Shown: positions 10,688 to 23,400 of the stretch, piece after piece
How positions within the stretch are numbered: position 1 is the first letter of the stretch
How the letters are laid out: each line of letters begins with the position of its first letter
Source of the DNA: Spironucleus salmonicida
Lineage: Eukaryota > Fornicata > Diplomonadida > Hexamitidae
Direction: 5' to 3'
Length of the DNA: 64,000 bases
NCBI GenBank assembly: GCA_000497125.2
Contig: CM035319.1
Coordinates: forward strand, 984,001 to 1,048,000
Notes under the pieces: generated by a model
The model's input: the letters and a program-made list of their open reading frames with translations, nothing else
Told to the model about the DNA's origin: nothing
Databases searched by the model: none
Made by a program: the position numbers and the translations under genes

Positions 10688-13600
10688 TCACTTGCTAAAC
10701 ATGTTGTGCTGGGTGTAGAACTTCTTGGGGCGGTGCGTGTAGTAGTAGATCAGGTAGCCCACGATCGCCACGATGGTCGCTCCGGCGGCGACGCAGCCCA
10801 CCACGTCCCAGGGGCCCAGCGCGGTGCTGGTCTGCTGGAGGATCTCGCACACGGAGGGGAACTCGTGGATGAGCTCGTAGCCCGCGTCGCAGTTCTGGCA
10901 CGAGCCTTGGACGTTCTGCACGTAGCTATCCAGGCAGCCGTTGCACTTCTTGTCGACCGTGCAGCCCAGGCAGTTCTGGCTAGTCCCGCATTTGCACTAT
11001 GCCTCCCCGTTGCAGGCCGAGCAGACCTCTGTAAGAACGTCACAATATTACCCGTCCTCGCACGCGTCCAGACTGCTGCATTTAACGACGCAAAGCCCGT
11101 CGGCGAACGTCGCGCCGGGGACGCAAATCGCGCATTTCGCGCCATCGCATTTCGCGCAGTTCAGCACCAGGCGGTCATTAGCGCATTTGCAGGACATCCC
11201 CAGGCTCAAATTCGTGCACTCCACGCACTGCCCAAAGACCTTGCAGCCGAGGTGCTCAGCGCACCACTTGGAGGTACCTAGGTCGTCGCAATTTCCGGTG
11301 TAGCCTGGGGGCGTGAAAACGCAGATTCCGCTCATGAGCGTGTGGTCGTTGAGGCACTGCTTGCACTGGTCGATTTCAGGCTCGCAGTTCGCGCAATTTG
11401 CTGCAATCTGGCCATCTGGCGTCTTCAGGCAGTTGCAGGAGTGCTGCATGCTGCTGATGACGAGCGGGTTCGTGGAGCAGTCCTGGGGCGAGTTGGGCGC
11501 TGCGCAGTACTTGTCCCGGTCTGCGGGAATGGTGCAGATGGGGATCTTGCAGTTGCCGTTCGCGTCCTGCAACCAGCCGTTTATGCAGTTTAGGCACGCG
11601 CCCTGTTGGCCGCAGTTCTGGCAGTTCACGGCCTCGCCGCAGGAGCAGGCGATCTGCTGGTCTAAGCAGGTTTCGCAGGTCAGGTTGTTGCAGTACTGGC
11701 CGATGGGGCAGGGCAGAATCGCGTTGCAGTTGGGTGGAATTACGCACATTCCGTTGATGAGGGCGAAGCCGCTGATGCACGTTTGGCATTAAGTGTTTAG
11801 GGGAGTGCAGGACTGGCAGTGTGCGGCATCTCCGCAGTTGCAGAGCTCCTGGTTGTCCAGCGAGCAGGGGCGGCACGTTGTGAGCGTGGAGCCGCCGTCC
11901 GGACAGAAGAATCCGGGCAGGCAGCTTTTCCCGTCGTCGCCGCACTTGTTGGGGACGCAGATGCCGTTAATGGCCTCGTAGCCCCGGACGCATGCCTGAC
12001 AGTAGATTCCAGCGCAGAACTGGCAGTTCTCGATCAGCTGGGAATCGCACTTGCAGCTTTTCGCCTCCGGTAGGAATACGCAGGATAGGCACGTGTCGCT
12101 CTTGTTTCCGTCACAAAAGTAGTTGTTGAAGCACTCTGCGGACGACTAGGCAGCGTCGCAGATGTTGCTTCCGGTCTCCGGAATTACGCAGGAGAGCGTG
12201 CTGGGGTCCAGCACGAGGCCAGACAGGCAGTCCTGGCATGTATTTGGGGTGAGGCCGCAGGTGGCGCAGTTGGATGCGCCGCCGCACTTGCAGGGCTGGG
12301 TCTGGTTTTTGGCGCAGATCGTGCAGGGGTCGTTCTCCTTGCTGTCTTTCTTGCAGTAGAAGCCGCTCGCGCACTGGGTGTTGGAGAGCTGCTTATCACA
12401 TACGTTGACTTGGCACACGCCCTTGATGGGGTGGTAGCCGGTGAGGCACTTCTTGCAGAGAGAACCGTCGCACTTGACGCAGTTCTGCAGCAGGTTGCCA
12501 CCGCAGTTGCAGGAAAGGTCCGTGGTGATGTTCGCGCAGGTTTTACACTTGTCTAGGAAAGAGCCGCTGCAGAAATTCTCCTGAGTACAGAGCGAAGATG
12601 ACCCGCTCTAATCGCATATGTTGGGGATCTGCGTGCATTTTCCCGCAGTAGCCTGCTCAAAGCCCCGCAGGCATGTCGCGCACTTGGCAAAATTGTCATC
12701 ACAAGTAGCGCAGTTGTCCTCGACCCCGCAGTTGCAGGCCACAACCGACTGCTCAAAACACAGCAGGCAGTTCGTGGTCTGTCCCGCGGGAGTCACCGGA
12801 CAGTAGTTGTTCAGCGCGCACTACGTCGATTTCTGCCCGCCAAGACACGTATTTGGTGTACAAATGTTATTTAGCGGATACAAACCAGTCCTGCAAGCGC
12901 TGCAATTTGAATCGGTGCACCGAGTACAGTTTTAAATCTAATTTTGACCACATTTGCACGCACTATTGTAAGTTATCGCCGAGCAGGAAACGCACGAAAC
13001 GCCGAACGCGCCGTTGCAGTAATAGCCAGTATTACAGAGCGCCGAGTCGAAGCTCTCGCCGCAGCTGTTAGTATCCCTCACGCACTTGCCGTCCTTGATG
13101 TGGTACCCGACGAAGCAGGAGCCGCAGGTGTTAATAGCATCCCCGCAGGTCTTGCAGCCGAGGATGGTCCCGCAGTTGCACTGCTGGGTCTCGTCGCACG
13201 CGATGCAGACCTGGTTCGGGGAGGAGCCGTCCTTGCAGAGGTGGTTGAAGGCGCAGTTCAGCGTGTTCTGGATCTGCCCGCAGGTGTTCAGCTGGCACCG
13301 GCCGAACTGCACCGCGTACTTATCCAGGCACTCCGAGCAGCCATTGGAACCGCACTTGACGCAGTTCTTGACCTCGCCGTTCGCGCACTTGCAGGACTGG
13401 TTGAGCTGGAGCTTAGCGCAGAGCTCGCACGTGTCCCCGAAGTCCCCGTTGCAGTAGGAGCCGTCATCGCACAGGATGCTCTGCCGGAACTGGTTGCAGA
13501 TGTTGTTCTCCAGCACGCAGTTCCCGTCGTCCAGCACGAAGCCCTTCAGGCAGGCCCCGCACTGCTTCCCGCTGCCGTCGCAGATCGAGCAGTCGGCCTT

Positions 13601-13957
13601 TTTCCCGCACTTGCAGGGCGTGGTCTGGTTTCGTGTGCAGGCCTGGCAGTCGGACCTGTCGATCGCGTTTGCCGGGCAGACCTGACCGTTCGCGCACTGG
13701 CTCACGTAGGTCGAGCAGAAGTTGGGGAGGCAGGCGTCCGCGTTTGGGGATAGTAGGTAGAAATCGATGCACGTTCTGCAGACGTCGCCATTGCAGTTTT
13801 CGCAATTTCCGAAATGGAGCCGTCTGTTGCATTTGCAGCTGAATCCCTCCCTTAGATACCTGCACGGGGTGCATGTGGCGTACGGGTTTGGCGACATGCA
13901 GGAGTAGTTGTTTCTGCAGCCGTTATTGGACAGATTTAGGTCGCACTATCCTGCCAT
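10688..13957 (-). CDS. Cysteine-rich membrane protein (VSP/CRMP-like), IR1 copy B
   Basis: Mirror partner of the gene at 3519-6788, also 1089 residues, from ATG 13957 to TGA 10690-10688. The start MAGQCDLNLSNNGC matches copy A (Q is TAG). Long blocks are nearly identical (for example 13040-13720), others differ clearly (the N-terminal ~70 residues, the region around 12840-13010, and 10930-11280), and the last ~60 codons with membrane segment and RPKKFYTQHNMFSK tail are the same. Aligned positions exchange CAG with TAG or TAA, which supports the genetic code. No frame break remains once TAR is Gln. The mosaic of identical and diverged blocks suggests repeated gene conversion with copy A. GC-rich throughout, including its 5' end, unlike copy A. 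Confidence 0.9.
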
Positions 13958-14356
13958 TTTTTGTAAAATTGATAAATTAGCGATTATAGTAAATGGAGAC
14001 GATTTTTAGAGGTTTATTTAGCGATTTGTAGTGTAACTGAAAATTGCGATAAATTCAATTTAATACTTAATATTTTTTACACGTAGAACATGAATTTTCT
14101 TATATACTTTAATTATTTTTAGTAAAACCATGTTATAACGTGATAATAGATGCTATCTTTTTCGAACAAATATAAAAATTCATTATTTACTATTTATACT
14201 AACTTTATTTACTATTTGTACTCAATAGTAAATTTATATAAACGCATATATAACCAATTATATATCGATTTCCACTCCTTTTATACGGACTTTTACTTTA
14301 CTCAACTTAATGTTATATATTATTATACCCTTTTAATTCTTTTATAACCGACAGTT
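13958..14356. promoter_or_regulatory. AT-rich divergent intergenic region between two cysteine-rich genes
   Basis: A 399-bp, very AT-rich segment separates the start codons of the minus-strand copy B (13957) and the plus-strand third cysteine-rich gene (14357). It must contain both promoters. No shared motif is obvious beyond the A run before the ATG of copy B. It is flanked by sharp GC steps on both sides. Confidence 0.5.
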
Positions 14357-17300
14357 ATGACAGCGCCACCAAACTATTTCGGTAACTGCGCTAAGAACCT
14401 GAGCTTCGAACTCAACTCAAACGACTGCGCCCACAACTCGTTTTGCCCGATCCCGAACTTCAAGGACGACGTGATGTGCCGCCCCTGCGGCCTCGATATG
14501 CTCCCTGGCAAGAGCTGCAACTGCAGCGACAACCTGCGCTAAAACTGCGCCCAGTGCAACGGAATCCACTGCTAAAGCTGTATTAGAGGCTATTAGCTCA
14601 TTTAAAGCTCCTGCGAGCCCACCAAAGCGCCCTGCGAGGGCCGCTCCGAGAACTGCCCCCACGAGCATTTTTGCGACGGAGACGCCTGCAAGAAGTGCGC
14701 CCAAAACGGCCTCTACGCGACCTGCAACTGCGCCGGGCAGCAGGTCCAGGGCTGCGCAGCCTGCGAGGGCGATTTTTGCTCTAAGTGCCTCGGGAGCCTC
14801 ATTTTGGCGAACGGAAAGTGCCTGGAAACGGTCCCGGAACGGAAATGCAGCAATTCGATCGACTGCCCGGTCGGTTTTTCCTGTGAAAATTACAAGTGCC
14901 GCAGCTGCAGCATGTCGGAAAGCAAGACTGCGGTGTGCAATTGCGAGAATATGGAGCAAATTAAGGGGTGCTCCGTTTGCGACGTTGGCGGCTCCGGCTG
15001 CAGGCAGTGCGTCTCAAATTGGCTCTACGGCATCGTTTTCGGCACGAATTATCGAGAGTGCCAGGACCCTAAAACGTGCTTCGACAGAAACGGCACTGGG
15101 CCGACTAGCAGCTTCTGCTAGAAATAGTTTTACTGCGACGAGAGCGTTCCGATGTGCAGACCTTGCGAAACGATGTTTCTTGACGAGGGGTGTTTTTGCA
15201 ATCCTCATCGAAAACTGTACAATTGCATCAAATGCAGGGGTGCTTCATGTTAAGAATGCGGCTATGGGTACTTTTTGTCTTCAATTAGCACTGGAACAAA
15301 TTGCATTCCAAATTATTGTACAAACGATGCAATTTTGTGTTTGGACGGATATGCCTGTCCAAAATGGACCTAAGGAATGGCTGCATGTGAAGAGTGCGTA
15401 GTGGGCCAAACTGTACCATGTTAATGTTTTTATTTACAAAATTGTGAAACTTGTGATAAAGTTAATTAGCATTGTAAAGCTTGCTTACCAGGATTTGAAT
15501 TTAACTCAGAAACTCGTTGTGTTGCTAAATAAAATGTGTGTAGCCCTAATAAAGAGTCATTTACATGCAATAGTGGTAATATGTGTGCTGGAAATTCAGG
15601 AGATAATTGTTTACCATGTTCTGGGCTTATAGAAGGTTAGTTCTGTAATTGTAATATGACTCTTTAACAAAATTGTAAGGTGTGTGAAGGTACTGTTTGT
15701 AAAACATGTGTTGATAAATATTTACCTATTGGAGGAATTTGTGTTCCAAATATGTGCGGCGAGCCTTAAAATACATATAATTGTATTAATGGGTACTATT
15801 GTCCTAATACTGCTACATCAGGTGACTCTGTTTGTCAGGAATGTAATGATTAATAATAGGAATGTAAATGTGGTCTTGTTCCTAGTTGTTAAACATGTGG
15901 AAATGTATTAAATACTTGTGGAAAATGTTTCTCTGGTTATGACCTATTAGAGAGCACTTCTTTATGTGTTTTATAAGGTGATATATGTGATTTTGCTGAC
16001 GGATCGACTCTTTGCATCACTGGAAATTATTGCTAAGGAAAATTTGGGGATAAATGTTTATCTTGTACTTTGATCGTTAATGGAAAGTCCTGTAAATGTG
16101 GAAGTGTTTTGCTATAGAATTGTAAAGAATGTAATAGCGATGGTGTTGGATGCAAGTCTTGTTTAGATGGATATTATCCTTATAATAATATTTGTGTTAC
16201 AAATTCTTGCATTTCCGGAGGCCCTTCTAGTACTTGTGCAATTGGAAATTACTGTCCTGATGGCGATGGAAATAAATCTAATTGCTTGACTTGCACTAAT
16301 GTCTCACCAAATGCCTGCTAATGTGGAGCAAACTTTTGTTAAATTTGTGGCAGTACTAATAACACTTGTGGATCCTGCCTTTCTGGTTATGAATTAGATA
16401 GTTACAGTTAATGTATTATAAAATCAAATATTTGTGATGTCAATGATAGATCAACATTATGTAACGACGATTTCTTTTGCAATAGCACATTTGGCAAACT
16501 TTGTGTCACATGTAGATAAATTTAAATTAACGAATCATGCCATTGTAACGGATATAATATTCAAAATTGTAATAACTGTAATAACAAGAAATGCATTAAT
16601 TGCTTGACTGGTTTTGAATTAGTTCAAGGAGAATGCATCGAAAATAATTGTGGGGATGATCTAACACCTCTTAGATGCCTACCTGCACATCACTGCCCTC
16701 CAAACTCAAAAGTTAATGATAAATGTGAACCTTGCGCTGTTAATATTAATGCCGAATGTAATTGTGGAATAGCCAAAAATTGTAAAACATGCGGAGTTTT
16801 ATAAGGAACATGTTAAACGTGCTTAAATGGTTATTTTTTCAGCTAATCTACATTGTAGTGTATAAAAATAGATGATAATACGTAAAATATATGTGATAAG
16901 AACAATTAATCTTTGAGATGTAATAATTCTTTCTTTTGTAATGGGTATTTCGGTGATGTTTGCGTTCCATGCAATTTACTTACCAGTGGGAAACAATGCA
17001 ACTGTAACGGAAAATTAAGAGAGAATTGTCTTTTCTGCTAAGAATAATAATGCAAACTATGCATTACTGGCCTTCTTTTAATTGATGGTGCGTGCTAGCT
17101 TAATAAATGTGGTCCTACAGCAGCATGTTTCAATGGATTTTTCTGTCCATCAAAACTTGAAGAATCTGAGTGTTAACTCTGTACTACTCTTACTGAAGTC
17201 GAATGTAACTGCAGAGATGCCAAAAATTGTTAGACATGTTCAATTTACTAAGACAGCTGTTAAACTTGTTTGAATGGTTTCCTTCTAGTTAATGGTTTTT

Positions 17301-18307
17301 GTTAACCAAAACTTCCATGTATTTAAACGAACGACTGTCCATTAAACTAATATTGTGTAATAGAAAAAACAGAATGCGATATTTGCGGTACATAAAGTAC
17401 CCAATGTAATTGTGGTATTTCGATAAATTGCTTATCATGTAGCACTTCAGGCACATGTTCTAGCTGCCTACCTGGTTATGGCCCTGATGCTTATAACTCT
17501 TGTTCAGTACCAATTTGTAGCATTGAAGTTCCTTTAGGAAGTTATTGCAGTGGTCCAAATGAAGTTAAAGTATGTCCTGCAATTAAAAATTAATGCAATT
17601 GCGGCAACGCTTAAAATTGTTCCACATGCACACCAGATTTTAACGCTTGTGCAACTTGTATGGGAGGCTCTATTATGATTAACGCATAATGTCTTGTTAG
17701 CCCGCCTGGATTTACTGGCATCTGTGAAAGCACACCAGATTCATCCTTCTGTATTCCTGGACATTCTTGTATTTTAGTTCCCTCTTGCTCTCCCTGTAAA
17801 TACGTTTCCCCTGGCTATTTTTGTAATTGTGAAGGTAATTTGTACGATACGTGCACTAGCTGCAATCGCGATAAATGTGGTAGCTGTTTTATAGGTTACG
17901 TTCTTCTGAACCAAGCTTGTGAAATAAAATGTGAATCTGATAATGACTGCAAAATTGGTGAAATGTGCGCAACTACACAGACTTGTATGCCTTGTGACGG
18001 CGCTCAAACCTGCAATTGCAGTGGCATGAATAACTGTGTTAACTGCAATCACCAATAATGTATTACCTGTGCAGCTACTTGGCAGTTAGGCCTTCTAAAC
18101 TAATGTGACATGTGCCAATCCGGCTTTGAACTCATTGAAATGCAGTGCCTTCCGGTTTAGAAAGAACCTAATCAGGTCCTTATCGTTACCAATATCGTTG
18201 GAATGATTGTAGCCTGCATAACAGCGGTGGGATTCATCACTGGAGTGGTCGTATTTTACGCAAAGCGTCCTAAGAAATACACCTTCTAGCACGCCATAAC
18301 TCAATGA
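14357..18307 (+). CDS. Large cysteine-rich membrane protein (VSP/CRMP-like)
   Basis: Open from ATG 14357 to TGA 18305-18307, 1316 residues with TAR as Gln (dozens of TAA/TAG, mostly after 15200). The ectodomain repeats CXXC units such as CRPCGLDMLPGKSCNC and CKCGLVPSCQTCG. The C-terminal membrane segment is at about residues 1275-1302 (VGMIVACITAVGFITGVVVF), followed by the tail KRPKKYTFQHAITQ. This shares RPKK(F/Y)xxQH with the IR1 proteins, so this is the same family, probably surface-exposed. No N-terminal signal peptide is visible (MTAPPNYFGNCAKN). The first ~850 bp are GC-rich and use CAG for Gln. The rest is AT-rich and uses TAA/TAG, so composition changes within one continuous gene near 15200. 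Confidence 0.9.
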
Positions 18308-18400
18308 AAATTTATTTTTTACTATTCTAATCCAAAATTTACTAGGTTTTGCATGATGTGAAAGTCAATCATTCCCTACTTTATACATAATCAAAAGCGC

Positions 18401-19135
18401 TCACAAAACATAAATTTAGGCATCTGGGCACAGCGCGCATATCTCAGCCACGGCCTCGCCCTCCTCTTTGTGCTCGAAAATGCATCTATTTTTCTTGTCC
18501 AGGAAGCTCCAGTCTATAACTATCTTCTCCACCTTCTCATGCTCGATACAGCTCTTTTTTAGCAGCTCCGCCATTCTCCGAACGGTGCAGATCGCAACCT
18601 GGCAGTCTTTATATCCACCATATGCCATCATTCGCACGTGCTGCTCCAGCTTGTAGTGCACACCGAAAACGCTGCAAACGGCCAGATTCTCCGTGCTGTG
18701 CTCCAGATCCTGCACGCGCGTCACGCTTCCACAGAGCACCAAGACCTTGAACTGCTGCTTCTGAGGAGCAATCTCGTTATTAGCTTGTTTAGATAATTTT
18801 GCTTTCTTGATAATTCGCTGCTACTTGATTTTGTTGTTCATAGACGAAATTTGACACGTTCGAGCTATAAAACGGTGGAAAATCGACATGGATTCTGGGG
18901 TGGAAACAATGGGTTTGGGGGCGATGAAGTTTGGCGTCTGCTTAGTGATAAAAGTGACCGGTCTAAGCTGATTCATCGCCAGTTGAAGATGAGTAGAAAA
19001 ATTGAAATCTTCCGGAATTGGGGACGGTAAGCGCTTTCCCTGAGTTGTTAAGTTTGATATAAGCTTTTCTGTTTTATCGTGGCGTTCCTGTCTGCGCTGT
19101 TACTATTTCATCGATACTGGGGTTACTTCTGACAT
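18401..19135 (-). CDS. CMS1: CMS1-like 90S pre-ribosome (small-subunit processome) protein
   Basis: A 244-residue frame from ATG 19135 to TGA at 18403-18401. The central and C-terminal part carries the Cms1/CMSS1 signature: FKVLVLCGSVTRVQDLEH, then FGVHYKLEQHVRMM, CQVAICTVRRMAELL (where helicase-like relatives have GTPGRI) and KIVIDWSFLDKKNRC (a degenerate DEAD position). Cms1 proteins look like inactive DEAD-box folds and associate with the U3-containing 90S pre-ribosome in the nucleolus. The N-terminal ~110 residues are Gln/Lys-rich and poorly conserved. I took the ATG at 19135 rather than the internal one at 18841 because the frame is open, has coding composition and is preceded by an A run. 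The gene is convergent with the cysteine-rich gene ending at 18307. Confidence 0.75.
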
Positions 19136-19298
19136 TTTTGTGAAGTGGTGTGCGAAAAGAAGAGTTAATATTATATAAATAGAGAGGAAATATTCAGTAA
19201 AAGTTATTAAAATGTATAATTATATATAATATTACAATTTGAATATCATACATCTATTATAATATATAATATTATAAAAGTTATGTTGACTGTTTAAA

Positions 19299-20099
19299 AT
19301 GCCTCCTTACCCATCGCTGCATGACGTTGCAACATCACCAATTTTATCTTCCTAAATTCTGTATAATTTAAGAATGACATCTTTTATAGCGCATATAATG
19401 GTTATAGTGTTAGGTATTTACACTAGATTTCCAGTTTTCTTTGTTTAATTTACAAATTGGACTAATATGATGTCAACAGTTTATGCAACTTTTGCACTTC
19501 TATCTAGCTATTATTTTGCCAGACCTAAATTCTACAATGATGCTTCTTTGACCAAAGTTTTTGTACGCTCTCGGCCCTCCAAACTTGCGCATGCGACATA
19601 AATTCTTCTACAGTTAACCCTTCCGTTACATGGTATTGTTACTAGTGTTTTTTGGCCTTTAGTATTTCCAGAAGCAGATACTTCCCATGGAGGCTTCGAT
19701 TATACATACTTTTTGCTTTCCCATGGAACTACACTGTTTTTGCTTATATTGGAAACTTTATTTAATAAAGTGTAATTTGATAGAAAAATACTCAAATTTC
19801 ATGCGATTTATATATTTGTTTATGCCTTACTTGCTCTTTTTCTTTTGTATAGATATAACTTCGCTGTTTATTCATTTGTGGATTTTCGAACATCCAAATT
19901 AAATCGTATAATCTTAGCTTTCATACCACTATTAGTTATAATTTTTAATGAATTTGCTATTCTTCTTGCTCTTTTAAGAAATAAAGCCGTTAAAAGTGCA
20001 CTAGACATTGATATTCCTAAGATTCAAAAAAGATACAAACGATTTATTAGAGAAAGGAAAAGTTTTGCAAATGAAAGTGACGGTAGTAGTTTTGAGTGA
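19299..20099 (+). CDS. Multi-pass membrane protein, possibly AIG1/FAR-17a-like
   Basis: 266 residues from ATG 19299 to TGA 20097-20099. About six hydrophobic segments are visible, for example around MTSFIAHIMVIVLGIYT, MSTVYATFALLSSYYF, LPLHGIVTSVFWPLVF, FLLSHGTTLFLLILETLF, YIFVYALLALFLLY and IILAFIPLLVIIFNEFAIL. The tail is basic and Ser-rich. The order TN-(W)-TN near the second helix and a later SHGTT before LLILE recall the AIG1/FAR-17a family (membrane threonine hydrolases for branched fatty-acid esters, with a catalytic Thr and His). The similarity is weak and I would not assign the activity. AT-rich with TAA-coded Gln. Its start is divergent from CMS1 with 163 bp between. Confidence 0.7.
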
Positions 20100-20432
20100 A
20101 TGCTTTATGCAAGAACACAGTATTTTATATGATTAATGTGTTTATTTTATGTCTTATATTAACAATTACGTACAGACAATACTTATTTTCATGAAATTTT
20201 TTGAGTATTATTCATACAGACTATATAATGTTATTAAAAATAATGTTTTAACCAACGTATTTATACAGGAAATAACTCTTAAAATCAGCTTGCTAATTAA
20301 ACAATTAAATTAATAGTATTTTTAGAACATGGTTTATATTTAATATTAATATATTTACAATAAATAATAAGATACAAATTCTATATAATACTTATTACTA
20401 CGTAAATTTTTGTCCACTTCATAAAATTTGAA

Positions 20433-23400
20433 ATGAAAACTGAACTTGTGTGGACATAAAAACTAGGTTCAGCTCCCATATTCAAAGTGGCAACTTCCGA
20501 TTCTGAAAGAATATTTGCTGCATGTGGAACAGTAGTATAAGTTATGAATAAATCTGGTGAGATTACGAAAACTATTTAAACTTAGCATACTTAAAATATT
20601 ACTTACCTTGCAGTCAATAATGATGGTTAAAAAATAGTAACTGTAGGTTTAGATAATCAAGTTATATTCATCGATCCATCCGGTACCGCACTTTTCAAAT
20701 ATACCCATAATACTGAAATTCAATGCTGTGCTTTTTCTCCTAATAATGAATATTTCTTGACATGCGCTGATCAAGATATTGGTGTTTATGCATAGGGTGC
20801 TTAAAAAGTATAGAAATATAAAGTAGATGGGTTATCTAGAGCCTGCTGTTGGGCAGCCAATTCTGCCTGGTTTGCTGTTTCAAATCAAGCAGGCACTATC
20901 ATCATGATGGATATAGCTGGCGTGGAATTCAATAAAATTGAAATTGGTGCTCCTATTTGGTGTATGGAGATCAAGAAAGCAACAGAACTTTAAAATCAAA
21001 CAGTAAAAGATGACGACAGCGATGACGATGATGTCTAAATGAATGAAGTAGGTGTATTTAATGAAGGAGCCTCTAACAAATAATAGGTTAAAAAAGAAGA
21101 TGGTGATGACTTTATATCTAAAAATAAAATTTCTGAAGATCGTTTAATTATTCTTAGCTGGGATTAAAAATATAGAGTTCTTAACCCTTCTATTTCTGGT
21201 AATATCACTAAAGGAAAATAAAACAAAATGATTAAAAAACCATCAGAATAACTTATTCTTGCCGAGGCAAAATTACCGTTTATTCCTTTGACAATGTAAA
21301 TTATTTCTAATTATGTTATTGTTGCTGGTGTTGGTGGGAAAATAGTATTTTTAAATTCTGAAACTGGTGCTCATCTTATTGACCTAATTTAAATTAATGA
21401 GAATGACCCTTTCATTATTGGAGCTCCAAGGGGCGTTAAAAACCTTAAAAACGAAAACCTAGACTAAATAACTTAAAATTTAGGGAAAAATTAGTCGCTT
21501 AGTTGGTTTGGATTTAATTCAGTTTGGATTTACTCTATTACTCGTGTATCACCGAATTATCTTTTTATAGCATTGAACACTGGTGTGATTTGCTGCGTTT
21601 AATTTTAATTTAATGCAGTAGATGCATTATATAAGAATTTTTATGCAGTTCGTGAAGGTCTCACTTCGATTCATGTCAAGAACTTAACTACTATATCTGA
21701 AACAACTTTAGACACAGGCGTGTATATTTAAAAGCTAGCAATTTATCAAACAAAATTAGCAGTGCTATCTGGCTAAAAACTTTCACTTTACGATCTTTAA
21801 GATACATAAAGCAAGAAAAACATTGAATCAGTGCTTCGCAATGAAGGCAACAAGAAAATGTCTACACTCTTCCTGCAGTTCATCAAGTCTCACAAAATTT
21901 CGTTCAGTATCAAATTCCTTGCGCTTGCTTCTAATCACTTCCTCATTGCTGGAAATGATTATGTAACGGCTTTCGACTTCAACGGCGTTGCAACCACATC
22001 ATGGAAGTTCAAAAACTGTTAAATTAACAATTTGAAGATAATAGGTGGCATTTAAGGCCAAGAAAACCTCATTTTGTCCACACAAGACGGTCGCGTCCTC
22101 CTGCTCAAAATCGGTAATCGCTTCCCAGTCGAAGCTATCAAGCACAATTTCGCAATCATCAACTGCGACATTTCGGCCAATAGAGACCTCATCGCAATTC
22201 TTGACTCCCAACGCACACTTTCGGTTTTCGACTATTTTTCGACCACGAAAACTGCCAATACGCCCCTTTACCAGATCACAAGCGTCTCCTCGCTCTCATT
22301 CGACCTCGTTCTTCCCAACATCCTCTCATTTTCGTCTGACAACAAAATCAACATCTGCATAAACGGCACAATCGTCTACACCTACAACTCGCAGCAGCCG
22401 AACCCCACAATTCTGCTCCAAAACGGCTCAATCAATTTCAACTTTTCGCTCCAATCCGACTCGCTCGGATTCTCGATCAGCTCCGTGAATTTGACTGAAA
22501 TTCCGCTCACGCCGAACATCACGCACCACGTAAAGCGCTGCTACATTTCTTTAGCGAAATAAATCACATTTTTCGACTTCAAAAACGAGTTAAATCTCGC
22601 GATTTAGGCCGCAAATTTGGGCGCGCCGGCGAATTATTGGCAGGAAATCGCCGTTTGCGGCCTCTTTTGCGGCGAAATTGAACTCGCAAAAGAGGCGCTC
22701 AGCAGCGTCGGGAACGTTCGCGTTCTGAAGAATTTGAGCGAAATCGCGAAAGGCGCGAAAGGCGCCAAATTCCAGCACGTGGCGCTCGCGCTGAGCCTCA
22801 GCGGCCACTTCTAGGACGCTAGCATGCTCTTCGCGGCCAGCGGCGATATGGCGAAAGCCTGCGAATTGCTCTATTTCGTGCGTCAGGACGGCATTTTCGA
22901 GGTTGGGCCGAATTCCAGTCTGATTAGCTTAATCGTCTAAAACATGATATAAGAGTTTTTGTAGCCCGAAAATTCGGAAATTCAGACGCTCCCAAATCTC
23001 GCGATTTACTACAAATTGGGCACTTCTGACGAGGACATAATCCGCTACAAAACGCAGCTTTTGCAGGAGCAGAAAACGCAGCAAATCGACGCGAATCAGT
23101 ACGTCGATTTCCTGCAAATTTACGAGCAAAACGACGCGAATTCGACTGGAAATGGACAGAATTCGAGCTCATATTCGTACTCGTCAGACTACCGAATTCT
23201 GCTCAGGCGGCAGCTCCAGGCGCTCTGCAAGACGCCGTAAGAGCGCAACGAACTGCTCACGAAGCACGCGAGCTTTTTGCAGCAAATTCACGACTGGCAG
23301 GCCTCGTCTTCGTCGTATATGGACGCCCAGCAGCCCGAAAAGGCCGTTCAGGTGCTCATCAGCAACAACCAGACGCAGACGCTGCTAAAATTGGTCAGAA

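Larger units (their letters stand above)
3519..13957. repeat. IR1: 10.4-kb inverted repeat, arms 3519-8071 and 9405-13957
   Basis: Features on the two strands are mirror images about position 8738 (coordinates of paired positions sum to 17476). The inner part of each arm (about 6590-8071 and 9405-10890) is almost identical, including AT-rich non-coding sequence. The outer part is the two diverged cysteine-rich genes. Homology on the outside starts at the two ATG codons (3519 and 13957) and the flanks beyond are unrelated. The non-repeated centre, 8072-9404, is 1333 bp. A palindrome of this size could be partly an assembly effect, but the diverged outer arms show that two real copies exist. 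Confidence 0.9.

Noticed and set aside
9653-10718. TGA-free plus-strand frame running through the right arm of IR1 into the antisense of the cysteine-rich gene
   Set aside because: It crosses both the rRNA-like and AT-rich non-coding parts with no coding character, and its last part is antisense to a real gene.
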